DNA of 64,000 nt from Alphaproteobacteria bacterium (GTDB lineage: Bacteria; Pseudomonadota; Alphaproteobacteria; Reyranellales; Reyranellaceae), in the NCBI GenBank assembly GCA_017308235.1, contig JAFKFL010000010.1, positions 62,001 to 126,000 of the forward strand. The letters run 5' to 3'. The stretch's first letter is position 1. The number at the start of each line of letters is the position of its first letter. The translations under genes and the position numbers were made by a program. Below the pieces are notes generated by a model. That model searched no databases. It was not told where the DNA came from and saw nothing but the letters and a program-made list of their open reading frames with translations. Shown in pieces: positions 9,068-17,416 of the stretch.

Positions 9068-11314
9068 CTACTCGCGCGCAAGAACCGCCGATGCTGCCGA
9101 TGTCCCATCGAGCGCCTGATCGTCGTCGAGCGTGACGGTCACCTTGCGCAGCTTTCCGGTGAAGGAGAACGGTGCCTCGTAATGCGACACCGGGCTGCCG
9201 CGGTCGCGACCGATATCGAGACCGGACCAGGAGATGAAGCTGATGAAGCCGAGTTGCGCTTCGAACCCGCCGGCCGGAGCGCCGTCGATCAGCAAGGTCG
9301 CGATGTTCATGCCTTTGTTGCGCCGCATGCGCAGGCCGAGACGCCGATTCCCGGCCGGCACGGCGCGGTCGGATATGGCGACGTGATGCACGCCGCCGAC
9401 ATTCATGTCGTACGTCAGCCGGCTATCCTTGAGATAGAGCGAGTAGCCGCAGGTCATGTCGCCGTGGGCGATCAGCACACCCTCTGTCGCCGCACCATCG
9501 ACGCGCACGTCGGCTTCGATCGTATAGGTCCGGCTCCGGACGTCAGGTGCCACATCGGTCGGCACATGGCCCACGCCGGCATGGAATACGAATTTGTTGC
9601 GCGGCCCGTGGAAGCGTTTGGCATTGTCGGCGAAGCGCGGTGCGAAGCGATCGTCGAGCGGCAAGACTTGGTGGCGTTCCGCCTGCCGCCACCATTCCTC
9701 GATCATGGCCTTCAGCCTTTCGGGTTCCGCGCGCGCGAGATCATTGGTCTCCGAGAAATCCTCGTCGAGATGGAACAGCTCCCACTGATCCTTATCGAAC
9801 GCGCTGCCCATGGGGTGAAAGGCGACGGCCTTCCAGCCGTCCCAACACAGGCCGCGATGGCCGAACATCTCGAAGTACTGCGGCGCTGACTTCGTAGGCG
9901 CAGCCGAATCCGTAAGGCTTGCGGCGAAGCTGGTGCCCTCGATCGGCATCTGCTGAACGCCGTTCACCGCCTTCGGCGGCTCGACGCCCACCACCTCGAG
10001 CAACGTCGGCACGAGATCGCAAGCGTGGCAGAACTGCGGGCGCAGCTCGCCCCGTGCCGGCATGCCCTTGGGCCAGGAGACCACCAGCGGATCGCGGATG
10101 CCACCGCCGTGAGTGTTCTGCTTGTAGCGGCGGAGCGGCGTGTTTGCGGCCATCGCCCAGCCCAGCGGGAAGTTGGAATGCGTGTCGGGGCCGCCGATAT
10201 CGTCGATGCGTGTGATCTTCTCCTCGATCGGCTCGCGCCGCAGGTTGTACGGGCCCATGGCATTGACCATGCCCAAAGGCCCGCCTTCCTGGCTGGCACC
10301 ATTGTCGGACATCACGATGATCATCGTGTCGTCGAGCTGACCCGCCTCTTCGAGGAATGTCACCAGCCGAGCGAGGTGCTGGTCAGCATGTTCCAGCATC
10401 GCGGCATAGGCTGCCTGCAGGCGCGTATAGAGCCGGCGCTCGCCCTCCGGCAGCTCGGCCCAGGGGCGCACCAGGTCGTTGCGCGGCGGCAGCCGCGTAT
10501 CCTTGGGCACGACGCCGGTTTCCTTCTGCCGTGCGAGCCGGCGGTCACGCTCGGCATCCCAGCCCTCGGCGAACAGGGCGTCATATTTGCGGATGAGATC
10601 CGGCGGCGCCTGGTGGGGTGCGTGGCAGGCACCGAAGGCCAGCCAGGTCAGCCACGGCACGTCGGCATTGTCGGCGATGTGGTCGGCAAGATAGCGGATG
10701 CCCTGATCGACCAGATCGGCCGTCAGGTGATAGCCCGTAGCGAAGGTGCCGGGCGGATCGACGGGGGTGTTGTCGCGCACGAGCTCGGGGGCGTACTGAT
10801 CCGTCTCGGCATCCATGAAGCCGTAGTAGCGGTCGAAGCCACGGCCCAGGGGCCAGCCGTCGAACGGTCCAGTCGCACCCGACTCGGTGAGCGGCGTCAC
10901 GTGCCACTTGCCCAACATATAGTTGCGATAACCGTGTGGACGCAGCATCTCGGCCAGTGTCCCGGCCTCTTTCGCGATCTTGCCGCGATAGCCCGGATAA
11001 CCCGAATCGAAATTGGCGAGGCAGCCGACGCCGACCGAATGATGGTTGCGGCCGGTGAGCAATGCCGCGCGCGTCGTCGAGCACATCGCTGTCGTATGGA
11101 AGCTGGTGTAGCGCAGGCCGCGGCGGGCGATGGCATCGATCGTTGGCGTGGAGATCGGCGAGCCGTAGCAGCCGAGGTCGGAGAAACCGACATCGTCGAA
11201 CAGCACGACCAGGATGTTCGGTGCGCCTTTGCCGTCGCGGCCGCGCGGCCGCTTGGGGCCCTCCGGCCAGAATGGCTGCGATTCGCCCACCGTCTTGCCG
11301 ATCTTCGCCGCCAT
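9068..11314 (-). CDS. Arylsulfatase-family hydrolase with unusual CSTTR active-site motif
   Basis: A 748-residue sulfatase of the long mycobacterial/proteobacterial type. It shows the metal-binding N-terminus NILVVLFDDVGFSDLGCYG, GKWHVTPL, an internal DNGASQEGG, and a C-terminal beta-sandwich domain. Sulfatases hydrolyse sulfate esters with a formylglycine made from Cys or Ser in C/S-x-P-x-R. Here the motif is C78-S-T-T-R followed by AALLTGRNHH, so the usual Pro is Thr. No signal peptide is visible, which suggests a cytoplasmic enzyme. It is divergent from an alpha/beta hydrolase gene. The substrate is unknown, and no sulfatase-maturing enzyme is seen in the window. Confidence 0.92.
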   Translation of the reverse strand: MAAKIGKTVGESQPFWPEGPKRPRGRDGKGAPNILVVLFDDVGFSDLGCYGSPISTPTIDAIARRGLRYTSFHTTAMCSTTRAALLTGRNHHSVGVGCLANFDSGYPGYRGKIAKEAGTLAEMLRPHGYRNYMLGKWHVTPLTESGATGPFDGWPLGRGFDRYYGFMDAETDQYAPELVRDNTPVDPPGTFATGYHLTADLVDQGIRYLADHIADNADVPWLTWLAFGACHAPHQAPPDLIRKYDALFAEGWDAERDRRLARQKETGVVPKDTRLPPRNDLVRPWAELPEGERRLYTRLQAAYAAMLEHADQHLARLVTFLEEAGQLDDTMIIVMSDNGASQEGGPLGMVNAMGPYNLRREPIEEKITRIDDIGGPDTHSNFPLGWAMAANTPLRRYKQNTHGGGIRDPLVVSWPKGMPARGELRPQFCHACDLVPTLLEVVGVEPPKAVNGVQQMPIEGTSFAASLTDSAAPTKSAPQYFEMFGHRGLCWDGWKAVAFHPMGSAFDKDQWELFHLDEDFSETNDLARAEPERLKAMIEEWWRQAERHQVLPLDDRFAPRFADNAKRFHGPRNKFVFHAGVGHVPTDVAPDVRSRTYTIEADVRVDGAATEGVLIAHGDMTCGYSLYLKDSRLTYDMNVGGVHHVAISDRAVPAGNRRLGLRMRRNKGMNIATLLIDGAPAGGFEAQLGFISFISWSGLDIGRDRGSPVSHYEAPFSFTGKLRKVTVTLDDDQALDGTSAASAVLARE

Positions 11315-11402
11315 CCCTTGTCCCCTTTGTTTCGGCCTTTGTCCGACAGTTGGCGGACGTGATCAACCTTGTCGCCCGTCCGGTCGCGGGCTAGGGAAAG
11401 CC

Positions 11403-12167
11403 ATGGCTCAGTTCACGTCCGACGGGCTGTCGCTCGCTTACGACGATTTCGGTCCAACCGACGCGCGCAAGGCCATCGTGCTGGTGCACGGGTTCTCGGC
11501 CAACCGATACGAGAACTGGAAGCGCATGGGCTGGTACGATGCGCTGGCGGCCAAGGGCCTGCGCGGCCTTGCCTTCGACAATCGCGGCCACGGCGAGAGC
11601 GCCAAGCCGCATGAGCCGGAAAAATATGCCCGCGAGGCGATGGCGCGCGATGTCTTCGCGCTGATGGATCATGCCGGGGTTGATCGGGCCCATCTGCTGG
11701 GCTTCTCGATGGGATCGCACATCGCCCTTACCGCCGCGCTGATCGATGGCGGCCGGATCGACCATCTCGTGGTGAGTGGCGTCGGCGGCCGGATCTTCGA
11801 ACCGGCGCGCGATCCCGACGCCATGGCCCAGGCCATGGAGGCGCCTTCGCCCGAGGCGATCGCCGATCCGATGCTGAAAAGCTTCCGCCATTTCGCCGAC
11901 GAGCAGAAGGAAGACCGGCTGGCGCTAGCCGCCTGCTCGCGCGGGCCGCGCGACGCGATCACACCGGAGGCTCTGGGCGCGATCCGCCGGCCCACGCTGG
12001 TGGTCGCCGGGATGCGCGACCAGCTCGCCGGCCCACCGCAAGGCCTGGCCGACGCCATTTCCGGCGCCAAGGCGGTCGCGGTGCCGGGCTGCGATCACTT
12101 CTCCCTGATCGGCCACGGGCTTTTCAAGGCGAGCGTGTTCGATTTCTTCGACGGCTGGCTCGACTGA
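11403..12167 (+). CDS. Alpha/beta hydrolase
   Basis: A 254-residue alpha/beta-fold hydrolase. It has the oxyanion segment LVHGFSANR, the nucleophile elbow GFSMGS with Ser102, the acid in VVAGMRDQL and the catalytic His in GCDHFSLIGH. I chose the ATG at 11403, preceded by AGGGAAA, because the reading upstream is not family-like. It is the first gene of a tight run with a DNA glycosylase (12-bp gap) and a racemase-like gene. The substrate cannot be inferred; esters or lactones are typical. Confidence 0.9.
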   Translation: MAQFTSDGLSLAYDDFGPTDARKAIVLVHGFSANRYENWKRMGWYDALAAKGLRGLAFDNRGHGESAKPHEPEKYAREAMARDVFALMDHAGVDRAHLLGFSMGSHIALTAALIDGGRIDHLVVSGVGGRIFEPARDPDAMAQAMEAPSPEAIADPMLKSFRHFADEQKEDRLALAACSRGPRDAITPEALGAIRRPTLVVAGMRDQLAGPPQGLADAISGAKAVAVPGCDHFSLIGHGLFKASVFDFFDGWLD

Positions 12168-12179
12168 GGCCCTACGGAT

Positions 12180-12899
12180 ATGGCGAAGATCCCCTTCAGG
12201 CGCATTCGCGAGCGCGCGGCCAAACGCAAGGGTGGCGAGAAGGTTTTGGCGAGCCTGCTGCCCAAGAAACCGGACCACAAGGCGCTGGCCAAGCTCGGCG
12301 ACGATCGCGTGCTGTCGGAAATGGCCTGCCGCGTGTTCTCCGCGGGCTTCGTATGGGAGGTAATCGACAAGAAATGGCCGGGCTTCGAGGAGGCCTTCCT
12401 CGAATTCAACCCCAAGCGCCTCCTGTTCCAACCCACCGAGTTCTGGGAGAAGCTCGCCTCCGACAAGCGCATCGTGCGCAACCCCCAGAAGATCCGCTCG
12501 GTGCGCGAGAACGCCAAGTTCGTGACCGACATCGCAGCCGAGCACGGCAGCTTCGGCAAATTCCTCGCCAGCTGGCCGGCCGACGATCAGGTGGGCCTTC
12601 TGGACATGTTCGCCAAGCGCGGATCACGGCTGGGCGGCCATAGCGGGCAGTACCTGCTGCGCTTCATCGGCTGGGACGCTTTCGTGCTCTCCGGCGACGT
12701 CCTGCTCTGCTTGCGCGATTCGGGGGTGCCGCTCAGCGCGACGGCGAGCTCGAAGAAGGATCTGCGCGCGGCCCAGGCCCAGCTCAACGCCTGGCGGCAG
12801 GAGAGCGGATTGCCGATGACCCACATCTCGCGCATCTGCGCCCTATCGATCGGCGAGAACCATGACGTCGCACGGCTGAAGGAGATCATGCAGCTATGA
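12180..12899 (+). CDS. DNA-3-methyladenine glycosylase I family protein
   Basis: About 239 residues resembling the Tag family: a helix-hairpin-helix base-excision glycosylase fold with VLSEMACRVFSAGFVWEVIDKKWPGFEEAF, then a C-terminal helical part around GGHSGQYLLRFIGWDAFVLS. Tag removes 3-methyladenine from alkylated DNA. The N-terminal Cys and C-terminal His/Cys zinc ligands of E. coli Tag are not evident, and the protein is longer than Tag (about 190 residues). It may be a divergent subfamily with another lesion preference. Its last codons overlap the next start (ATGA). Confidence 0.75.
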   Translation: MAKIPFRRIRERAAKRKGGEKVLASLLPKKPDHKALAKLGDDRVLSEMACRVFSAGFVWEVIDKKWPGFEEAFLEFNPKRLLFQPTEFWEKLASDKRIVRNPQKIRSVRENAKFVTDIAAEHGSFGKFLASWPADDQVGLLDMFAKRGSRLGGHSGQYLLRFIGWDAFVLSGDVLLCLRDSGVPLSATASSKKDLRAAQAQLNAWRQESGLPMTHISRICALSIGENHDVARLKEIMQL

Positions 12900-13636
12900 C
12901 CGAACTGCTGCTGATCAATCCCAACACGACGGCCTCGATCACCGACCTGGTCCTGAAGACAGCCCAGCGGTTCGCCAACAAGGACACGACCTTGCGGGCG
13001 ACCACCGGCACCTTCGGGCCACGCTACATCGCCTCGCGCACAGCCTACGCCATTGCCGGCCACGCCGCCCTCGATGCCCTGGCGAACGACAAGGGACGAA
13101 AGGATGCGGTGGTGCTGGCCTGCTTCGGCGATCCCGGGCTGGCGGCGCTGAAGGAGATCGCCCCCGTGCCGGTGGTCGGCATGGCCGAGGCCTCGATCCT
13201 GCAAGCCTGCACACTCGGCCGGCGCTTCTCGATCGTCACCGGCGGCGACCGCTGGAAACCGATGCTGGAGGAGTTCGTGGCGAGCCAGGGCCTCGCCTTC
13301 CGCCTTGCCTCCGTGCGGACGGTGGCGCCGACCGGCGCCGATATCGCCCGCAATCCCAAAGCGGCGATGGCGTTGCTAGCCAAGGGTTGCCAGGCCTGCG
13401 TGAAGGAAGATCGCGCCGATGCAGTCATCCTGGGCGGCGCCGGCCTCGCGGGTCTTGCCGCCAGGCTCGAAGGCAAGGTCGATGTGCCGCTGCTCGACGG
13501 CGTCGCCTGCGCCATCTCGATGGCCGAGAGCCTGGCGCGTCAGAAGCCTGCGAAGGCCAAGTCGGGCGCCTTTTCTCTACCGGCGCCGGTCGACAGCGTC
13601 GGCCTATCGACAGCACTTGCCCGTTTGCTGAGCTAA
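12896..13636 (+). CDS. Asp/Glu/hydantoin racemase-family protein
   Basis: A 246-residue protein starting LLLINPNTTASIT, the family hallmark. The first catalytic Cys is in VLACFGDPGL. The second catalytic Cys, normally in a LGCAG segment, is replaced: the sequence reads VILGGAGLAGLA. Two-base racemases need both cysteines, so this may not racemise in the usual way; single-Cys members include decarboxylase-like enzymes. It starts inside the stop of the glycosylase gene (ATGA). Its 3' end overlaps the convergent di-iron repair gene by 33 bp. Confidence 0.82.
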   Translation: MTELLLINPNTTASITDLVLKTAQRFANKDTTLRATTGTFGPRYIASRTAYAIAGHAALDALANDKGRKDAVVLACFGDPGLAALKEIAPVPVVGMAEASILQACTLGRRFSIVTGGDRWKPMLEEFVASQGLAFRLASVRTVAPTGADIARNPKAAMALLAKGCQACVKEDRADAVILGGAGLAGLAARLEGKVDVPLLDGVACAISMAESLARQKPAKAKSGAFSLPAPVDSVGLSTALARLLS

Positions 13637-14311
13637 CTGGTCGGCAGAGGCAAATCTCGGGAACAAAATGTTGTTCTCGAGATGGATGTGCTGCCTGAGA
13701 TCGTCGGCGAACTTCGAGGCCCCGGCGTAGAGCGCCTCCCAGGACCGGCAGGCGCCGGAAGGCAGCGTGAAATCGTGGGTCAGCGCTTCCAGCGCCTCCA
13801 GCGTCTGGCCGTGATCGTCGTGTTCATGGCGCATGCGGGCGATCGGCGCCGCCAGTCCCGACATGGCCTTGGCCATGGCCGGAAACAGGATCAGCTCTTC
13901 CTTGGCCATATGCTGTTCGAGTTCCTGCCGGGTGTGGTCAAGGAGATCGGCAAGGCCGCGCGGAACCGCGGGATTGCCCGCATGGACTTTCTCGACCTTG
14001 CGTGCGAGCTCCACCAGCTCCCTCAGTTCGCGACGGTGGACCTCGTGATAGCGGGCAAGGATGTGGTCGATCAGCTCGACCGTCGCCGATGGTGCCTCCG
14101 CCTTGCCGTCGACCGGAAGCGCCGACAGCGCCTGCTCGACCTCGCTCACGTCGACACCGCGCTGCCGCGCCGACTCGTCGAGCGCCACATTGCCCTTGCA
14201 GCAGAAGTCGAGACCAAAACGGCGGAACACCTCGGTCGCACCGGGCAGGCTGGCGGCGATCTCGCCCACCGTGCGGTTGCGGGCGAACAGGTCATTGGCT
14301 GGCGTTGTCAT
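13604..14311 (-). CDS. Iron-sulfur cluster repair di-iron protein (RIC / YtfE / ScdA type)
   Basis: A 235-residue protein that helps restore iron-sulfur clusters damaged by nitric oxide or oxidants. The N-terminal ScdA domain has TVGEIAASLPGATEVFRRFGLDFCCKG with the paired Cys at 37-38. A hemerythrin-like domain follows with conserved His residues, as in YHEVHRRELREL, QELEQHMAKEELILFPAM, RHEHDDHG and HIHLENNILFPRF. I chose the ATG at 14311, which overlaps the globin stop (ATGA). Upstream reading in the same frame is antisense to the globin and not family-like. It forms a nitric-oxide defence operon with the truncated globin under the divergent NsrR-like regulator. Confidence 0.94.
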   Translation of the reverse strand: MTTPANDLFARNRTVGEIAASLPGATEVFRRFGLDFCCKGNVALDESARQRGVDVSEVEQALSALPVDGKAEAPSATVELIDHILARYHEVHRRELRELVELARKVEKVHAGNPAVPRGLADLLDHTRQELEQHMAKEELILFPAMAKAMSGLAAPIARMRHEHDDHGQTLEALEALTHDFTLPSGACRSWEALYAGASKFADDLRQHIHLENNILFPRFASADQLAQQTGKCCR

Positions 14312-14772
14312 GAGGTTCTCCTTGGAGCAGGCACAGGTGCGCCATCGCGGTAGAAGCGCTCGCCTCTGGCGGGCAGCTTGCCTGCCGCGACCGCAATGCC
14401 GAGTTCGAGGCTCTGGGCGATGCGCCGCGCGCGCTCGATGAAATGCGCTGCCGCCACCGGCGGACAGACCGCCGCCGCCGTGGCCTCGAACAGCTCCAGC
14501 CATCGATCGAAATGCGTCGCATCGACCGGCAGCGGCGCATGCTTGGCCATGGGGTTACCGCTGTAGGCACCCGACATCAGCGCGACCGACGACCAGAAGC
14601 GGCACATGCGGGCGAGATGCACGTCCCAATCCTCGACGCGCGCCGCGAACACCGGACCCAGGAGGGCATCCTCCCGCACCTTGGCGTAGAAGCTATGGAC
14701 CAGCCGTTCGATCATCGGCTCGTCGATCCCGGTCCGCGCCACAATGTCCGCGCGCAGCAAATCGGTATTCAT
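14308..14772 (-). CDS. Group III truncated hemoglobin
   Basis: A 154-residue truncated globin. The proximal-side signature is AKHAPLPVDATHFDRWLELF, and the distal E-helix is HLARMCRFWSSVALMSGAY. Group III globins bind oxygen and nitric oxide; detoxification is the usual proposal. It is the first gene of the pair with the RIC-type repair protein, with ATGA overlap. Its start lies 22 bp from the palindromic operator of the divergent NsrR-like gene, which supports control by nitric oxide. Confidence 0.93.
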   Translation of the reverse strand: MNTDLLRADIVARTGIDEPMIERLVHSFYAKVREDALLGPVFAARVEDWDVHLARMCRFWSSVALMSGAYSGNPMAKHAPLPVDATHFDRWLELFEATAAAVCPPVAAAHFIERARRIAQSLELGIAVAAGKLPARGERFYRDGAPVPAPRRTS

Positions 14773-14793
14773 GGTACCTATTTGGGATCGGCA

Positions 14794-14816
14794 AACAGGT
14801 ATTTACAATACCTGTT
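14794..14816. promoter_or_regulatory. Palindromic operator, probable NsrR site
   Basis: AACAGGTATT is followed by TAC and then its exact inverse AATACCTGTT, a 23-bp perfect palindrome. It lies in the 58-bp gap between the globin and the nsrR-like gene, so one bound dimer could control both directions. The 23-bp length and the central AT-rich part resemble known NsrR sites. Confidence 0.8.
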
Positions 14817-14830
14817 CACACGGAGCGACA

Positions 14831-15256
14831 ATGCGCCTCACAGCCTTTACCGATTACGGCCTGCGCGCCTTGATGCGGCTCGCGGGCGAGCCCGACCGCT
14901 CGTTCACGACCGACGAGATCGCGAAGGAATTCGAGATTTCGCGGCACCACTTGACCAAGGTCGTGCAGCGCCTGGCCAACGCGGGCTATGTGAAAACCCA
15001 GCGCGGCGCGGGGGGCGGCTTCCAGCTTGCCCGCCCTGCCCGGTCGATCGGTCTCGGCCAGGTCGTGCGCGACCTCGAAGAGGATCAGCCGATCGTTGAA
15101 TGCTTCCGGGCCGATGGCGGCCATTGCGTGCTCACGCCTCGATGCCGACTACGCAAGCGGCTGGCGGACGCCCGCGAGGCATTCCTCGCAGAGCTCGACA
15201 AAACCTCCCTCGCCGAATGTGCCTATCCCACACGGCCGCGCTCGAAGGCGGCCTGA
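14831..15256 (+). CDS. nsrR: Rrf2-family nitric-oxide-sensing regulator, NsrR-like
   Basis: A 141-residue Rrf2 regulator. It starts MRLTAFTDYGLRALMRLA, has a winged helix with ISRHHLTKVVQRLANAGYVKTQRGAGGGFQLA, and carries three cluster cysteines at about 91, 99 and 105 (ECFRADGGHC...PRC). NsrR holds a [4Fe-4S] or [2Fe-2S] cluster that nitric oxide destroys, releasing repression. I chose the ATG at 14831 with GGAG upstream. The neighbours (globin and RIC repair protein) are classic NsrR targets. The spacing of the first two cysteines is longer than in E. coli NsrR, and a RirA-like or other Rrf2 role cannot be excluded. Confidence 0.85.
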   Translation: MRLTAFTDYGLRALMRLAGEPDRSFTTDEIAKEFEISRHHLTKVVQRLANAGYVKTQRGAGGGFQLARPARSIGLGQVVRDLEEDQPIVECFRADGGHCVLTPRCRLRKRLADAREAFLAELDKTSLAECAYPTRPRSKAA

Positions 15257-15333
15257 GGAAGGAGGCTGGTCCTGCAGGCCAGCGTCACACCTCCGTGCCT
15301 TGACACGCTGCGGCCTGCTGGCATGGTCGGCCG

Positions 15334-16176
15334 ATGCGGTTGGCTAGTTTTCGCCAGGCGGGCGTTCAGAAGTTTGGCGCTGTCGTCGAGGAAGGGATCG
15401 TCGACTTGTCGGCGCGGCTCAACGGACGCTGGGCGACGTTGCGCGACGTCCTGGCCGACAACGGGCTCGCGGCCCTGGCGACGGCGGCCAAGAACCAGAA
15501 AGCCGACATCGCCCTCAACTCGGTCGAGCTGCTGCCGGTCATTCCCAACCCCGACAAGATCCTCTGCATCGGCGTCAACTACGCAAGCCATGCCGGCGAA
15601 GTCGGTCGCGAGCTGCCGCCTCAGCCCAGCGTTTTCTCGCGATTGCACAACACGCTGGTGGCACATAACGGAAACATCGTCCGGCCCAGCTCCTCCATCG
15701 CTTTCGATTTCGAGGGCGAGTTGGCGGTGGTGATCGGCACGCGTTGCCGCCACGTGCCGCGGGGACAGGCGCTGTCGGTGGTCGCGGGCTATACCTGCTT
15801 CTTCGACGGCAGCGTGCGTGACTTCCAGAAACATTCGGTGACCGCCGGCAAGAATTTTCCGGCGACCGGCCCGCTCGGCCCATGGATGGTGACCGCCGAC
15901 GTGATCACCGATCCGCAGGCGCTGGAGCTGACCACCCGGTTGAACGGCACCGTCGTCCAGCACGACACGACCGATCACATGATTTTCGATGTCGCCACGA
16001 TCATCGAGTATCTCTCGACCATCACCTGGCTCGAGCCAGGCGATATCATCGCAACGGGCACGCCTGACGGTGTCGGTCTGGGGCGCAAGCCGCCGCTCTG
16101 GATGAAGGCGGGCGACAAGGTCGAGGTCGAGATCTCCGGGATCGGGACTTTGGGGATCAATGTCATCGACGAGTGA
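15334..16176 (+). CDS. Fumarylacetoacetate hydrolase family protein
   Basis: A 280-residue FAH-family enzyme of the 2-hydroxyhepta-2,4-diene-1,7-dioate isomerase/acylpyruvase type, which cleaves or isomerises beta-diketo acids with Mg2+. Visible hallmarks are the core start ILCIGVNYASHAGE, the metal ligands in FDFEGELAVVIG and FFDGSVRDFQ, and the C-terminal LEPGDIIATGTPDGVGLG. It overlaps the next gene, an MFS transporter, by 17 bp. That pairing suggests uptake and breakdown of an aromatic-ring fragment, but the substrate is not known. Confidence 0.93.
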   Translation: MRLASFRQAGVQKFGAVVEEGIVDLSARLNGRWATLRDVLADNGLAALATAAKNQKADIALNSVELLPVIPNPDKILCIGVNYASHAGEVGRELPPQPSVFSRLHNTLVAHNGNIVRPSSSIAFDFEGELAVVIGTRCRHVPRGQALSVVAGYTCFFDGSVRDFQKHSVTAGKNFPATGPLGPWMVTADVITDPQALELTTRLNGTVVQHDTTDHMIFDVATIIEYLSTITWLEPGDIIATGTPDGVGLGRKPPLWMKAGDKVEVEISGIGTLGINVIDE

Positions 16177-17416
16177 ATCATTCGGCGTCGCTGCCGGCCC
16201 GCAACAGGCGGAAGGCTGGCGCAAGGACGCCAAGATCGTGACGCTGATCTCGGTCGTGCACTTCGTGAGCCACGTCCACATCATGCTGTTGCCGCCGATC
16301 TTCGGCCAGGTCAGGGAAGCGTTCGGCGTCAGCTATATCGACATTGCGCTTGCCCTCACCGCCTTCAATGTCGCGTCGGCCCTGCTGCAGACGCCGGCCG
16401 GCTTCCTGGTGGATCGCGTAGGGCCGCGCGCCATGCTCACTGGCGGCCTTCTCGTGGGTGCTGGAGCGATCGCCGTCGCCGCACTCGTGCCCGGCTACTG
16501 GGCCTTCATCATCGCCTACGCCTTGTTGGGGGTCGCGAACACCGTCTACCACCCAGCCGACTATTCGATCCTGTCGCACACGATCGATGGCAAGCGTATT
16601 GGCAAGGCATTCTCGATCCATACGTTCGCGGGCTATGCCGGCAGCGGCGTGACACCGGCCTTCGTCATCGCCTGTGCCGCGATCTGGGACTGGCACGGCG
16701 CCTTCCTCGCTGCCGCGATCCTGTCGTTCGCCGCAGCGATATTGCTGGTGGTGGCCGGCCATGTCCTGCCGAAGGCCATCCGCAAGACGGTCGCATCCGA
16801 AGCGAAGGAAGCCGGGCACAAGGTCGGACTGGACCTGCTGCTGAGCGCGCCGATCCTGCGCAATCTCTTCTTCTTCCTCTGCCTCGCGATGGCAAACGGT
16901 GGCATCCAGACCTACACCGTGGTGAGTCAGAAGGCGCTATATGGCACCTCGGCGTCGATCGCCAACGTGGCGCTGTCGGGCTTCCTGCTGATGAGTGCGC
17001 TTGGCGTGCTGCTGGGCGGCATCATCGCCGACCGTACGCCGCATCATGAACGCGTGGCGGCGATCGGTTTTGCCTGCACGTCCACCATGGCGATCCTGAT
17101 GGGCTGGGTCGCCCTGCCCGGAATTGTCCTGGTCCTGGTGATGTCGATCGGCGGCCTGCTGAACGGCATGATCCAGCCCAGCCGGGACATGATGGTGCGC
17201 GCCGTCACGCCGCCGGGTTCGTTCGGCAAGGTGTTCGGCTTCGTGACGACGGGCTTCAATCTCGGCGGCATGATCGCGCCACTCACCTACGGCTGGCTGA
17301 TGGACCACGGCCAACCACGGATGATCTACGCCATCGTCGTGGTCTTCATCCTTCTCGCGCTGGTGACCGCCGTCACCCGCCACAAGCCGCAGGCAAGCAC
17401 CGCATGGACGCGCTGA
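16160..17416 (+). CDS. MFS transporter
   Basis: A 418-residue major facilitator with about twelve hydrophobic segments. The family A-motif-like loop is visible in GFLVDRVGPRAMLTGG and again in the second half near GGIIADRTPHHERVAAIG. The N-terminal stretch to about residue 30 is soluble. It overlaps the FAH hydrolase upstream and the nitroreductase downstream, so the three form one operon. The substrate is probably an organic acid linked to those enzymes; direction of transport is not evident. Confidence 0.9.
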   Translation: MSSTSESFGVAAGPQQAEGWRKDAKIVTLISVVHFVSHVHIMLLPPIFGQVREAFGVSYIDIALALTAFNVASALLQTPAGFLVDRVGPRAMLTGGLLVGAGAIAVAALVPGYWAFIIAYALLGVANTVYHPADYSILSHTIDGKRIGKAFSIHTFAGYAGSGVTPAFVIACAAIWDWHGAFLAAAILSFAAAILLVVAGHVLPKAIRKTVASEAKEAGHKVGLDLLLSAPILRNLFFFLCLAMANGGIQTYTVVSQKALYGTSASIANVALSGFLLMSALGVLLGGIIADRTPHHERVAAIGFACTSTMAILMGWVALPGIVLVLVMSIGGLLNGMIQPSRDMMVRAVTPPGSFGKVFGFVTTGFNLGGMIAPLTYGWLMDHGQPRMIYAIVVVFILLALVTAVTRHKPQASTAWTR

